Positions 50,001 through 62,591 of a DNA stretch of 64,000 nucleotides are shown here, piece after piece (positions within the stretch are counted from its first letter, which is position 1; each line of letters begins with the position of its first letter). Under the pieces are notes generated by a model that saw only the letters and a list, made by a program, of their open reading frames with translations, did not search any database and was not told the DNA's origin. Both the position numbers and the translations under genes were made by a program. Source of the stretch: Capitulum mitella (lineage: Eukaryota; Arthropoda; Thecostraca; Pollicipedomorpha; Pollicipedidae); the NCBI GenBank assembly GCA_030062745.1, contig CP099850.1, positions 4,526,001-4,590,000 of the forward strand. The letters run 5' to 3'.

Positions 50001-52689
50001 AATATAGCCCCAGAAACTACAGCAGGGCAGGTGTAAAACGAAACTAAATATAAAAAAGCTGGCGACACCCAAACAATCCACATGAAAACAAATACGCAAA
50101 ATGAATGTGGAACGAATATCAAATGGATGTCAGACACAGGTATGTGGATGACAACAAATGGTGCCAAAAGCAATGACAAAAAAAAATCACGTTTCGTACA
50201 AACAGAAAAATCCTTCAGCCGGAGGTACTGCGTGAGACTACTGAGCGGGTACTGGAGGCCAGCAGAGGAAGCCCGCCGCTTCCGGCAGCGCACCATCAGT
50301 CGACGGCAGCCGACACCGGTATTCCCGACCCGAAGCCGGTCGCATATCTCCCCCCGGCCCAGTGCGTCTCTCTCATATGCAGATTTATTGAAACGTATCG
50401 ACTTTCCTCGGCCGGGCCGGCTGTCTCGTTCGGCGGACGCGGCGGCTCTCACCGGCCGCTGCTCGGCGGCCGAGGCGAGCCAATCGAGCCGGGTTCGAGT
50501 CACCCGCACGGCCACCGGCGCGGCGGCACGCCTGTTTGTCTGCCCGCATTCCTCCGGCTCGGCGCGGAGACGAAAATCGGCGCGCTCTTCGCCATCACGA
50601 CTTCGGGTGAGGCGGCCGCGGCGGATACGCAGTCACCGCGTCAGAGGGGCAGAGGTGCGGCGGGGAGGTCCCGGCAGAGCAGCCCGCGCTCCCGGCGGCG
50701 CGGTCAGGGGGTCGTGACAAACGTTCCGGACGGCGAGTAGAGTCGCCCTGTGCCCGCCGAGGCGAGTCGGCCCGAGTGCGCTGAGGAGCGCAGCTGCTGC
50801 CGCCGCCGACAGCCGCTCCGGCGACACCGAGGCTTGACCTCGATCCCGCATGACGCACCTGTGGAGGTCAAGTGCTTGTGCCGACAAACGGCTCACGCAG
50901 CCGGTAAATATTGGCGACCGTCCCGGCCGGGTACAGTGCCGCAGCGAGGAGAGCCGCGCGGCCTCCCTTCGCCACGGAATCGGCAGTCCGAATCAGCGAC
51001 GGACGCAGCGGCGCCAGACGGCAGCGGACGCAACTCAGGCCTGGCGCGATCGCACCGACGTACGCCTCTCCACAAGGATCGCAAGGGACCATGCGCTGCC
51101 TGCCAAGAATCGCGAATGGCCTCGTCAGCTTCTCAAATACCGGCCGGTCGCGGAGCGTTCGCCGTTAAATGGGCGTCAGTCGACGGCCACGTCCGACGAA
51201 TTGTCGTGCGCCATCAAGATGCATGAATGGGAACGCTCGCTGGATGTCTGTGAGCCACGGGTCCCGTCACATTGTGTAACGAAGTCCTTTGTGCCCTAAT
51301 GACGTGACGCGACCGAGCAATGGCTTCTTGCATTTGCGTGACGTTCCGTGCATGCGCATTACAGGGGCCAGGCCGGGCAGTCAATGCAGGCACACAGCAC
51401 TCGACAGTGATGACTCGGCGAACCGTGCAGCTCGTCTACCTCACAAAGCCAGCCACTGCCGCCGGAGGATGCCGACCGTGAATGTCACGCCAACATGGCG
51501 ATCATACTGTCACACCAACAAAATAAAAACAGAGCGCCTGAGAATTCGCCGTCCTTTCCGAGCCCCTCGCTTACGTATGGCGTGCTCGCTCGAGAAGTTG
51601 CACAGAAACTCACCACAGAGCCGCAACGACAGCAAAACGCCGCTCGGACGGCCGACAGCGGCCGCGTCGCCGCCGCCGGAGCAGAACCGATCCGTGGCCC
51701 GAACGCCGGACGTGACGAATTGGCCGCCCACTTTAACGACGGCCACCTCAACAAACGACCGCTTTCCTCCGGTCCTGTTTCTTCACCGAACGCGACGCGG
51801 CCAGGTTTGTCGCACGCATTGTGCGCGGCCCCCACCATCAATAGCGCTCCGAAATCCGCTTCATTTTCGGAAGGCCCGACATGCGGCGGAGTGGTTGTGC
51901 AATTCACGATTACGTCGATTTTCTGGAGGCGAATTCCCAGGAACGGCCGCCGTGGTTCCCATGGTTATGGCTGCGGTTAAAATCGATACCCGAGAACGCG
52001 ATGCCGCGGTGCGCGGGACGAACACACGGCCCTCCGACATGTCCGGCACGTCTAGTGGACGCCCGTGATCAGGCGATGGAATAAGCCTTCTTCGGCGCAC
52101 AGAACCGGAAATTCGAAATCGCTTCGCATTGTGCAATGCCAAACGAGGGCGACATAGCATCCTTGCATTACGAAATTAAAACGAAACGCGAGGAACACAC
52201 AACCAAACGATGGCTTTACCAAGCGCCATCAGCATTCCTGCCTCCATCACATATCTGTTCCTATTTGCTGACGTCGGCACGCCCGAACGCTGCAGCTGTC
52301 ATTACAGCAGCAAGAAAGCCCCAATGATAACTGACGACATTTACATACAAATGAACGCGTGCATAATTCAGCACAGGACAAGCACGCATAATTTAAAAAG
52401 CTTAGACACCTGTGAGGGTTACGACTGCTTTCTTGGCGTTAAGTGCGCGCCTGAATGGTTAAACATATCGTTTCGCTTCCCAGCCAGCGAATTACGATAC
52501 GTAACGAATATTGGCGCCTTTGAACGCAATTCGGACGCGCACTTGCATGTGAGCGGGAAAGCACGTGCGCGCCCCACAGCGCCGCGCCCCAGTACGCATC
52601 GCACAAACGGACCGGGCCGGCGGCATTGAGTTCCATTCGGAACAACGCAACGCGTGTTTATTACAGAGCATCACGCACGAAGCATCGAT

Positions 52690-52708
52690 CCCGTTGCCAG
52701 GCAACGGG
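52690..52708. promoter_or_regulatory. Perfect palindromic RFX X-box
   Basis: CCCGTTGCC-A-GGCAACGGG: 9-bp perfect arms around a single A. The core GTTGCC-A-GGCAAC is an optimal full RFX-family binding site. Confidence 0.55.
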
Positions 52709-54805
52709 TCCGTTTAATAGACTGATCCGAGTTCCTGGTAATATGAGGCTGGCCACTCCACAGCGGCAAGAGCGGCGGCGCGAGCCGATCAGCGGGCCCG
52801 GCCGCGCCCCGAGCTGGGCAGCTCGCCGCCGGCCGACCGTGCGGCGTGACGCTGCCCGCCTAGATCCGCCGACCAGTGGGGACGTCCCGCGACCTCAGAG
52901 GTCACCGGCCGCCGGGCACGATCCGTGTATGTGAATGCGGCACGACCGATAACAGGCCGCCTGCCTGGAGTGTGGCAGGTCAAGGGAGATGGCCCGTCCG
53001 CCTGAGGTGTGGCTATCAGCTGACTGACCAGCGCCGTTTCTGAGTCGCCCGTCTGGACCCCCCCCCCCCCCCCCCGCTAACGTGGGAGCTGCCACACGCA
53101 ACGGTCAAAGGTAAAGTGCTGCGGAGCCTGCCCCGTGAAGATTTCATTACAGAGGACGGCTGCCGGGAATCAGATTATGTAAAGAGGCTTCGGACTTCGA
53201 CTGGCCCTGCTGGATCACAAATAGCATGGCCACAACTTAACATGTGCTACACATGCTAACCGAGAATGCAAAGAACGAAAAAATACGCAGTCAGCAAAGA
53301 AAATTATGAGAAATTTGTGTTGTGAATGGAATGTCAAGCTTGATGCGGAACGGCGTAAATGACGCCACATTTCCAGCTTTCTGGTGGATTCCCCTTTCGA
53401 CGAGCACCAACAATGAAAGCACCATCCGCAGAAGAGCTACAGCCGCAGTTCTCTGCCCATTACCGACCGGATCTCTCTCAAAACAAGCCTCTTCAGTCGA
53501 GTCGGCATCCAGCCTGGCGTTTCGCCCGCTGATACCTTTTGTTCGTCCAATCTCTTACAGCAAAGCGGCGCCGGGCCGGCAGTCGGCACGGATCGACGCC
53601 GCAATCGATCCCTGATGACGGAAATAAACGACAAATCGACCGGCCGCCGCCGGCTACCGTGCATCGTTTCCGTGTTGTTGTGGCGCCCACGCCGGCCCAC
53701 ATGGGTCTGGCGGCTGAGCAGGCCGCTGCGGCTCCGGCGAGTGATTTGGCAAACAGCCCGATCTGCTTTCGCGGGTTCGTGACTGTGACGGTGACGAGGA
53801 GCACAGGACCGGGAAACAGGGAAGACGACGAGTTAAAACCGGGGTCGCTCCTGAATAAATAACAATTTATATTCAGAGCTCCATTAACTGGAATATATTC
53901 GAGTAATTCTGAGAGCGCACTAAAATGTATTTCACAGTTAGGTTTCCCTAACCTTCCAGATGCACTGAACTGTCGAGTTCAGCTGAATGTACATCACATT
54001 TGCTCTGATATTCATCGGTGTCCGTATGAAAGCACAGCCCGCCGAAACTTTTGCATTCCCGTTTGACGATTCCTGAAACTTGCAAACCCTTCTCCCACGA
54101 ATGTTGGCACGATTCATGTCAAAGTTTCTGGCACAGGGACGACGCCGCTGGACTTACTTCCGCGTAAGATGAGTAACAAAATGCGTACGCTGGCCAGTCA
54201 ACCTGGATATGGCGTGGAAAAGGTCTGACAAATAGTCGTTAAAGGCCGACAATTTTTTCTACAACTCCGCTTAAATACGATGCCAATTTACTGAAACCAT
54301 CCCACTGTACAAATACTGGCTACCACTAAAAAAAAAAACTGGGAAATTGAGCGCAACATGTCCCACCGATGCGTTTTCTTGCAAACCACTCAAAGACGTC
54401 ATGTTCTTAGACATAAACACCAGTCATCTTTTAAGCAGAGAAAAAGAAAACGCTTAGCTTCATAGCGGTCATCAAAACTAAAGTGTCCCTTACTAGGGTA
54501 GAAGCCAATGACAACCACTGCTATTCGCCGTGAACGAGAAATACAGCTCCGCCGCCCTGCCCGAGACTCCCACGGACCCGAGCTCTCGCCGCGTCGCGCC
54601 GCGTCCCCAGGTGGCCCGGTCGGCGGCGTCCCATTTGCCGACATATCGGCGCGTTTCCGGCGAGGCCGGCGGCGGCAGGCGCCCGGAGCGGCGTGAGAGC
54701 CGGCAGCGGTACGGCGCCAGGTACCGCTACCCGACAACGGGACCGGGCGGCCGCCGCTCTCCGGCCGGAACAGAGCCGCCCGGCCACGCGCTCCGCCTCT
54801 CCGGC

Positions 54806-55330
54806 CGTCTCTCTCTCTCTCTCTGTCGGTTCGCCTGTCTGTCTGCCTGTTTCCCTGTCAGTGAGTATCCGCCACCTGCCCGTCTGCCTGTTTCCCTGCC
54901 TGCAGACGTCTGCCGCCTACCCGTCTGCCTGTTTCCGTCTGTAGGCGTCTGCCGTCTACCCGTGCCAGTATGACCGCCCGCCATTCCTGTGTGTCTGAAT
55001 GTCCGACTCCGTCCCTGTGTGTCTGTAGTCCGACTATCTTCCCGCCTGTATGTGCGGCCGTCAGTCTGTGTGCCTGTATGTGTGTCTCTGTGCCCGTGAG
55101 CCTCCAGCTGTCCGTCTGTTTGAACGCGCTTACGTTAGCCAGCCTGCATGCCTGTGAAACGTTCTCGGGGGTCGCCCCACCTGCAAACGAGCGTGCCTCC
55201 TCCTCCGCCAGTCCGCCTGCGCGCCTGTCCGTCGCGCCTTCCGCAAGATCCTGTATCAGGTCCGGCCGCCTGTGAGCGGTCAGCCCTGTCCGCCTGTCTG
55301 CGTGTCGGCCATGTCAGTACGTCTGTGTGT
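54806..55330. repeat. CTGTCTGCCTGT-rich degenerate repeat
   Basis: It starts with (TC)n at about 54808-54828, then repeated CCGTCTGCCTGTTTCC units of about 50-60 bp (three clear), decaying into CTGT/CCTG-rich sequence. Confidence 0.75.
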
Positions 55331-57584
55331 CGGCGTGGACAATGGCGGCACCGATGACGTCAGCTCCACTCGGAGGCGGATACAGCGGTGCATTCAGTTG
55401 AATCGTATCTGGGACTGGGACAATGAGTGAATCAAAAGGTAGATGCGACATGATGATAAAGCAAGCATTATGAGGTGAAAGTAGCACGGGGACAAGAGAG
55501 AGAGGGGAGGGATAGAGAGCACGACAGGCAGGGTGAGAGAGAAGCGAAAAGAGAAACAAATAACAGAAAGCGGGAGAGGGAGAGACGTTGTATAGATTTC
55601 GTGCGTAACGACCATTCCATTGAGTTGTGAATGCATCATTCAGGACTGCCTTGTTTAAAGCAGTACAAATGCAACGCTCCGAGGCGATTCATGAGCCTAT
55701 CCATTGACACGATACATTGCTCATAAAAGCTTGATGCTTATCTTAATCGTTCATAATTCCATATATCCTCTAAGCAGGCGATTTTTGTGGACAGGCACCG
55801 CGGACGAAATATGGCAGCCATTACAAAAATTCGAATTATGTTATTACCGTTCAATGGCACGGCGGCCCGGGTCCGTGCGTCATTTCGGCCACGCCGTCAG
55901 CTACACTTCACTTAGGCCCTGTCGTTGAGCTAAATTACGGGTATTCACGGCCGGTAATGTCAAGCGGGCACGACCTGTAATGACACACGCGGCCGGTGTG
56001 ATCCCGGCGCCGGGCGGGCCGCCGGCCAGCCGGGTCAGCTCGTGTTTCTCGCCCGCTCGCCGGCCCGGCCATCGCGCCGGGCAAACACAAACAGAAGGGG
56101 TCGCCGGCGCTGGTTACCGCCACCCGAGGCCGGCCGCCGGCGGGCCCTCTGCCAGCGGACCGCCCCGTCCCGGCACACCAGGCGGCCTGCGTGCGCCACT
56201 GGTGCCCGGCGCCACGAACCACCCGAATAGTCTGGTCTTGTCGAGAGGAATCAGTGCGATTCACTTACGAACACCGGATCAACCACGAACCTAGCATGCA
56301 AGTCACGGTATAACAGTCTCAACCTCCGACCTAGCAAAAAAAAAAAAGACGAGACTGGCGAAATGTTTCGTTTTGAGGATTAGCAAAGAGCTCCCTGCAC
56401 TTTAGGAATGTAAGCACTGGGGAGTACCACGGTCATTTCCCGGAGAAACACGAACCCGATAATACGACAACGAGTAAATCCGGGAGGTCGACCTGCAACA
56501 GGCCGGCTTCTCTGAGTGGCCGGCGTGTGCCCTCGAGGGACGGCGGGCCAGACCGTCGGCCGCCGGGCCCGGCCGAGTCCTCAGTCCGGCAGTCCCGGTA
56601 CGACTGCCGCGAAGATTTATATCACTCCCGACGGCAGCACAATGACGGCCGGGCAGACGCACCGCCCGGGATTCAGCGACCCGTGCTCGCCCTCGGCGCA
56701 AGCCGAGCCGCTGTCAAATTCCACGAGCAGCGCGACTGGCTGAAAACGCCATCACATGGTCAGTCCAGAGACATTCAAAATGTATCGTCAGCCACGAGCA
56801 GCGCTCAACATTTGTATGGTGGGGCCAATTAACTCAGTGTCATGGTCTCAGGACGATCAACGGCACGTCACCGTCGCCTCGCCACGTCCACCCGTGCTTT
56901 AATGTCCTGTGACCGCTCACAATGCGCTGTCCATCATAACCCGGTCCGCGCCGTGCCCGCTATTTCCGCGTTATTGTTGTGACCGTTTCGCCGGCGTACC
57001 GGCCGCCGGTGACCGTTAGCGTTTCACTTCCCTCAGTGTGTCCTGCGGCTCCTCCCAAATCAGTGTACGCCGCGACAGGAGGCCGTCCAATGTGATCCGC
57101 GTACGGCCAACACTGCCGTCCGGCCATCCGCGGCACATCCTCGCGCGCCGCCGGCGGCGAGCGGTGACGGTAGCGGGCCGCCGCTGCTGCACGCGGTCCG
57201 TCGCCGTCGGCGAGAGATGGTCAGAGGCCCACCCGAGCCGCCGGCGACCGCCAGCACGGCCGCCCGCCCGTCAGTCCGACCCCCCCCCCCTCCGGCCGCC
57301 GATAGGGGTCCCGGAAATCACCCACCTCCCCCCCTCGCTACGACTCCGCACCTGGCAGTGAAGAGACGGCGACCATTCGGCGGAGCGGCCGCCGCCCCTT
57401 CACGACCCCTCTCGCCGCCTTCCCAAAAGGGTCACGCCGCGGCACTTTCACCGCGCCAGTGGTTCCCAAACTCGGCCGGCCGGCCCTGGAATGCGTCCTG
57501 TGCCGGCCGGCAGCAGCCACCCCGACGCCTGCAGCCGCCCACGATTGTCCTCCCGAGCCCCGGGCTGTCTGTCCCCGGCCACAG

Positions 57585-57725
57585 GGCAGGATAGGACTGA
57601 GAGCGGCAGGTCAGGGTAGAGCGGAACAGGGCAGGACAGGGCAGGGCAGGACAGGACAAGGCAGGAAAAGAAAAAAACGCAGGACACGACAGCACACGAC
57701 AGGGCGGGGCAGGACAGGACGGAAC
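57585..57725. repeat. GCAGGACAGG minisatellite
   Basis: Variable 5- and 10-bp units of GGCAG and GGACA. It gives spurious long frames such as the one over 57459-58445. Confidence 0.85.
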
Positions 57726-59001
57726 AAGCCACACAGGATAAATCACGACGGGAAGAACCCGCGGCAGTCGTCTTCCCAGTTTCACGACCTCAGCCGGGGC
57801 CGGGCACACAATAGCCTGGCCGCAGCTCAAGAAGTCGCCTGCGGCGCCTCACGTCTCCACGTCATCCTCGGACGGCCCTTGTGCCCATTCTGCCCAAACA
57901 ATCATCACTGGAATGCTCTTCACATTGTGATGGCGTGTATGCGTGGGTGCCGACTGTGTGCAGACGGCTGCGGGAGGCATCAAACTTGTGCTGAGGAAAT
58001 GACGTCCGTATGCGTGTGCGTGCATATGTGCGTGCGTGTACTGTCTTGTATCTTTTTTTGCGGGGTTGTGCGTATGTGCGATCTGACGCCAGATTTCGCG
58101 CGAACACCTGTTCGAACTGGTGCGGAGTTCCTTCTCCACCGTCTATGTTCACCTGGCCCTCGATGTCCGTCAAAGGCCTACACCGTCACACGGCTCCTAG
58201 ATATACATGGCACTGACAACACAAACGAAGACGATTCCTCGCCATTAATGGGTTCTCCACGTCGCAGGGCGGCCGGCGCCGGCCCCGTGTCCGACCAGAG
58301 CTCGTCCCAGGCGGTCACCTGTTTTCAACGAGGACGGCCCCTCGGAGACCCGGGACACGCAGGTCAGAGCCCCTCCCCTCCCCCTCCCCCCGCTGACCGC
58401 GACAGCCGGCTATCGCACGGCAAACACGGACACCTCGCCGTGTAATTTGTCACAATAAGCAGGTCGGCAAAAAGGTGCCGGCCGCCCTCCCGGCCTGTCA
58501 CGGCGGACCCGATAGACTCGGCTTCACGCGGCGGCGCCCGGCCGCGCTGGACGGAGACGACCGTTACAGCGCGCGCAGCCAGGCCGCAGACTGCGGACTG
58601 TACACTGAGCACTGCACACTCCAACCAGACTGCACACATGGCCGCTCGCGCGCAGCCGTAGCTGTTATCATACGGAACACTACCTCAAATGTTGCGTCGT
58701 TTAACGTTACATCTATAGGCACTTAGCGGAAGGAAGCACATCACAACCAGGCAACACCTGTCGAACTTCCGACCGAGGCGACGCCCTGGCGTGCAGCCCA
58801 CCAGACTGCAGAAGTGAAGACGGTAACCCGCGGCCTGCAGACGGTCCATGTCGTTCGCTGGCAGGCCGCAAGCCGCACAGTCTTGGCTGAACGTTTCCGC
58901 AAACTATCTGGGGGTCCGCATATAAACTGGCCGCAAAAAATTCAGGCCGTTTCATTCCGGTTATTGTCATTGGCCTGATGTTAAAATCGCTGAAGACTGC
59001 G

Positions 59002-59873
59002 GGGCCTAGACCACACTTGCAAACGATTCAGAACCAAATCGGAATCGATTATGATTCACCGACTCTTCTTGTGAATCAGAACCAGAATCAATTTCCTACT
59101 CAACAGCTGTAATTTAGAATCAGAATCAGAATGGCATTTGGCTAAACATTCAGAATCGAAACGATTCACAAGACTGATGGGAATCGATTCAGGGCATCGA
59201 CCCACAAATGCTAATTCACTTGAATGCATGCTCTGTACGCCTAACAAATGCGACCATTTACTGCCAACATGAGAATAATAATGAAGTCTATCAGCATTGA
59301 GACCAGATGCATCATGAGAATAGGACCTGAAAATTCCCGTTATAATGTATTGGAGAATGAAATATTCCCTATACTGCTCTTATTTTAAGCTCAAGATCAC
59401 GTTATATTTGTGGCCGATTGCTGGTGACCATTTTTATCATTACCCTTGACCCTAGACACCGACATACTTCCATATGAGTTTTTTTTGCATCTTGACTCAA
59501 TGCAAACTGAATTTGGACACGGTGCTCTATGCCTATAAATAAAAACGCCATGCAGTCCACGATAAACCTTATCACTGTTCCCTTATGTATTATAATATCT
59601 AGAGCAGCCCCAGGGAAAGGACGAGACCCCGAACCTGGTTACTGCATGCCTGCCAAAAAGTAAACTGGCAGGGTTTTTGTTATTAAGCCTAAAACTGAAT
59701 TGTGAATCGAATCAATTCCGTGCGGTTAAATATGGCCTCTGCATCAAAATCGAATCAATCCTATGCTTTCTAATGTGCATGAAAATCAGAACCAGACTCA
59801 CCTGCTTGAGCTGAAAATCAGAACCGAATCGATGCCCAATTTCGTGAATCGCTCACAAGTCTTGTTAAGACCC
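59002..59873. mobile_element. AT-rich TIR element (MITE-like), 872 bp
   Basis: An abruptly AT-rich block in GC-rich sequence. Its ends form imperfect ~30-bp inverted repeats: the left end runs GGGCCTAGACCACACTTGCA and on into a CGATTCA block, and the right end, reverse-complemented, GGGTCTTAACAAGACTTGTG and on into a CGATTCA block. Subterminal AATCGATTC/GAATCAGAATC motifs are repeated. No transposase and no clear target duplication, so superfamily is unassigned. Confidence 0.65.
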
Positions 59874-60557
59874 TCCCCCTCCCCCGGATCTCCAGCCTCG
59901 CGTACAGTCGGTCTGCCTCGCACATCGCCCGCAGCGGCGGCGCCGGCCGGAAGCGGCCGCCGTGGCCGGACACGGCGTCCTTCCGGCGCGCCGAGCCGCT
60001 CTGGGTTAGCGGCGGCCCGGTAACGGGGCGGACCGCACTATTCACCGGCCTGCCTGCGGCTCCGGCGTGGCCGCCCGCCGCGCCGCCCCCGCCCGCGGCG
60101 CGGCGGGCGAGGGCGGCGAAGTGACTCGTCAGTCGGCCACCGCTGCCTGTCGGACGTCAGGCCTTCCCTGCGGCGGCGGTCTCGACAACGCGTTTAGAGG
60201 TGCAAATCGCGCGCACTCAGAACCGCCCGCACTGCTGATTGGAGATGCAAACCGCGCACGCTCGGAGACGCCACACTCTCGGCAGGGCCGTCACGTGTTC
60301 CGAGGCGCCCGCGGCCAGAAGCGTGCTTCAACCGCGGCGGCCGACAGCTCTTACCAGAGTAGAAAGCTCCAAACGAGCGCCAGGGTCGAGGGCCAAGGCA
60401 GTCAGACTAACCAGCATATCATTACCATCTACACCAGATTCACATGGTAAACAACCGGGTTCCGGCCCGTCTGCCGCGGGCGGCAGCGCCGGCCGGCCGC
60501 GCCGTCCTCAGCCGGCTCGCGCGGCTGGCGTACGCACCGCGAACTGAGCGCGGCCCA

Positions 60558-60579
60558 CGGTTTATGACGTCATAAACCG
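60558..60579. promoter_or_regulatory. 22-bp perfect palindrome centred on a CRE
   Basis: The 11-bp half CGGTTTATGAC is followed by its exact reverse complement, giving TTATGACGTCATAA at the centre. This is a full ATF/CREB site with AT-rich flanks, within a CpG-dense block. Confidence 0.5.
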
Positions 60580-62575
60580 CCGCCGCGTCGCCGGCCGCGC
60601 GCGGGCGGCGATACGGTATTATCCAAACGTTATCATGCGGTGTCGCGGACTGCGTAATTGGCTATTGGCGTGTCGATCAATACTGTGTTGCAGGTAATGG
60701 AGATTTGCCGACGGCGAGCGGCCGATCCCTCTCGGGCGGATTTACGCGGTGGGGGGGGGGACACGCCGCCCGCCGGGGACGAACGTCGCACCGGCCGCCC
60801 ACGGCGCCGACACCGCCGTAACGGTATCGGCAGAGCGTGAGAAACCGGGGATCGGCCCCCGCGGCGCACGAAATGATTAGCCGCGTTTAATAAACACCAA
60901 CGGGAACAAGCGCCCGGAACGTAAACAACGTGATTACGTCCACTAGAAGCGCGTTACACTCCGTCGGCCGTTCCCGAGAACTGCGATCGCAGGCGAAATT
61001 GGAAAAATGTCGCGTCCAAACACCCCGCCCCACCTTCAAATGAACAGGGTGAAGTTATCACGAACCACTTTTTGTCCGGAAATCGCTGCTATTGGTTGTT
61101 GGGTTATTTAACGACGCTCTCGCTGCCAGGGCCATTTCGCGTCGCGCGAAAATCGCCGCATCATGAATCGTCTCCGCAGCATCCATAACAGCATCCTCAG
61201 CCTGGTACTTCCGATAGCGTGCCAGAGGATCCTCCCATCGAACGCCGACGCATCAATGTATCTGAAGTGTCGGCGACTGCATCTAAAACAAATCAACCCG
61301 CACGAACGCCCCAGTTCATTTCCAGCGAAGTGCGCACCGCCGTTACCAGGGTTTTCGCGCAGGATGCCACTTTGTGGACGAACGATAACAGCGTCTGGTT
61401 CTCGCTGAGTTGGCACACGTTATAAGCAGAGCCTCGCACGGCCCGAATTGCAGAGCCATTTGGGTTCATCAAAATGGCAGCAGCACCGCAGTCGAAAAGT
61501 ACCGACAGATACTAACGCAGTAGCACGTATATTGAACTCCAGCCCGCCATCCACTAAGCGCTTCTGAATAAAAGAATATTGCAAAAGTTTGTCCGTCCCC
61601 TCAAACCTAGGCGACAAAGTTCCCCAGACCTCGTCGAGAAGGGCATCTACGGAGCCTTGTACTTGCGCGATATTACACTATGAACATGGAATTAACCACA
61701 TTTCCGCGGAACTTTTCAGGCAGCAGTGTCTCCTGGGCCATAATCACAAACTTCTTCCGCCATGAACCGGCCGACAAAAGAGCCCGAGAACGAATTCAAT
61801 TAAAGAAATGGATCGTATCGGCCCGCCGCCCCGTCCAACAAGCTGTTCGTAATCCACCACCGCCGCGACACACAGAGAGCGCGACGGAGACTCAAACGAC
61901 CGCTGAAAACCAGCCTGATGACGGCCCGTTCCGCGCGGCGCGGCGCGGGGCGGCGCTGGGCCATGGTCGAGCCGCGCGCGGCCGGCCGCGCTCTGCACAC
62001 CGCGCCAGATTGACATCCAAATCACCGGCGCCCAGGTCGATGGAGAAAGCGATCAACAAGAGCGCCGCATCGACCCGCTGCGCAGACGCGCCGCCGCAGC
62101 CGCGCGCCGCCGCCGCCGCCGGCGCGGCCGCGTGTGCACGGCCGCGTGCACGCCGCGTGCGCACACGGCGGCAGGGCAGCCGGCGGACGATGACGTGACG
62201 CCGACGGCGGCAGACGCTACCGGCGAGCCTGCGGCTCCCGGACGGCCAGCCGCGTCACGTGACACCCGTGACGCTTGTGACGCGGCGCGGACGAGACCGG
62301 AAGACCGGCCGCCGGCCGGTCAGAATCGCGCCGCCCGTCTGCCGGCCGCCCGCGCTGGCTTCCAGCGCGCTGATGCCGCATCCACCGAGGACATCTTCCT
62401 CTCGAATTTGGCAGCACGCCAAAGGACAGCTTGCCAGCGGGTTGTTCGCGGACCGATTGCCTCTGCAGACCCGTCCGCCGGATGCCTCCGCGGCGTTCGT
62501 GCCCACCTGGTAACCGCCATACCCGCCGGCCGGAACGGCAGCCGGATTCGGATCCTTCCGGGTCTGGCCGGCCGG

Positions 62576-62591
62576 GCCGTGACGTCACGGC
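62576..62591. promoter_or_regulatory. 16-bp perfect palindrome GCCGTGACGTCACGGC
   Basis: A full CRE with perfect 4-bp extended arms in the CpG-dense block near 62.6 kb. Confidence 0.45.

Larger units (their letters stand above)
50001..57999. other. Upstream sequence, CpG-dense blocks and simple repeats
   Basis: Bases 50400-51100 and 54500-54800 are CpG-dense. There is a perfect X-box at 52690-52708, C18 at 53058-53075, a CTGT/CTGC-rich array at 54806-55330, a C11 run at 57280-57290 and a GGACAGGGCA array at 57585-57725. No coding exon is supported. Confidence 0.6.

Noticed and set aside
49919-50515. 198-residue minus frame with hydrophobic C-terminus
   Set aside because: Apparent membrane segments come from T-rich sequence; no homology, no splice or codon support.
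50480-50515. GGTTCGAGTC, tRNA B-box-like
   Set aside because: No A-box at proper distance and no cloverleaf.
57459-58445. 328-residue plus-strand frame
   Set aside because: Built over the GCAGGACAGG repeat and GT-rich sequence; low complexity.
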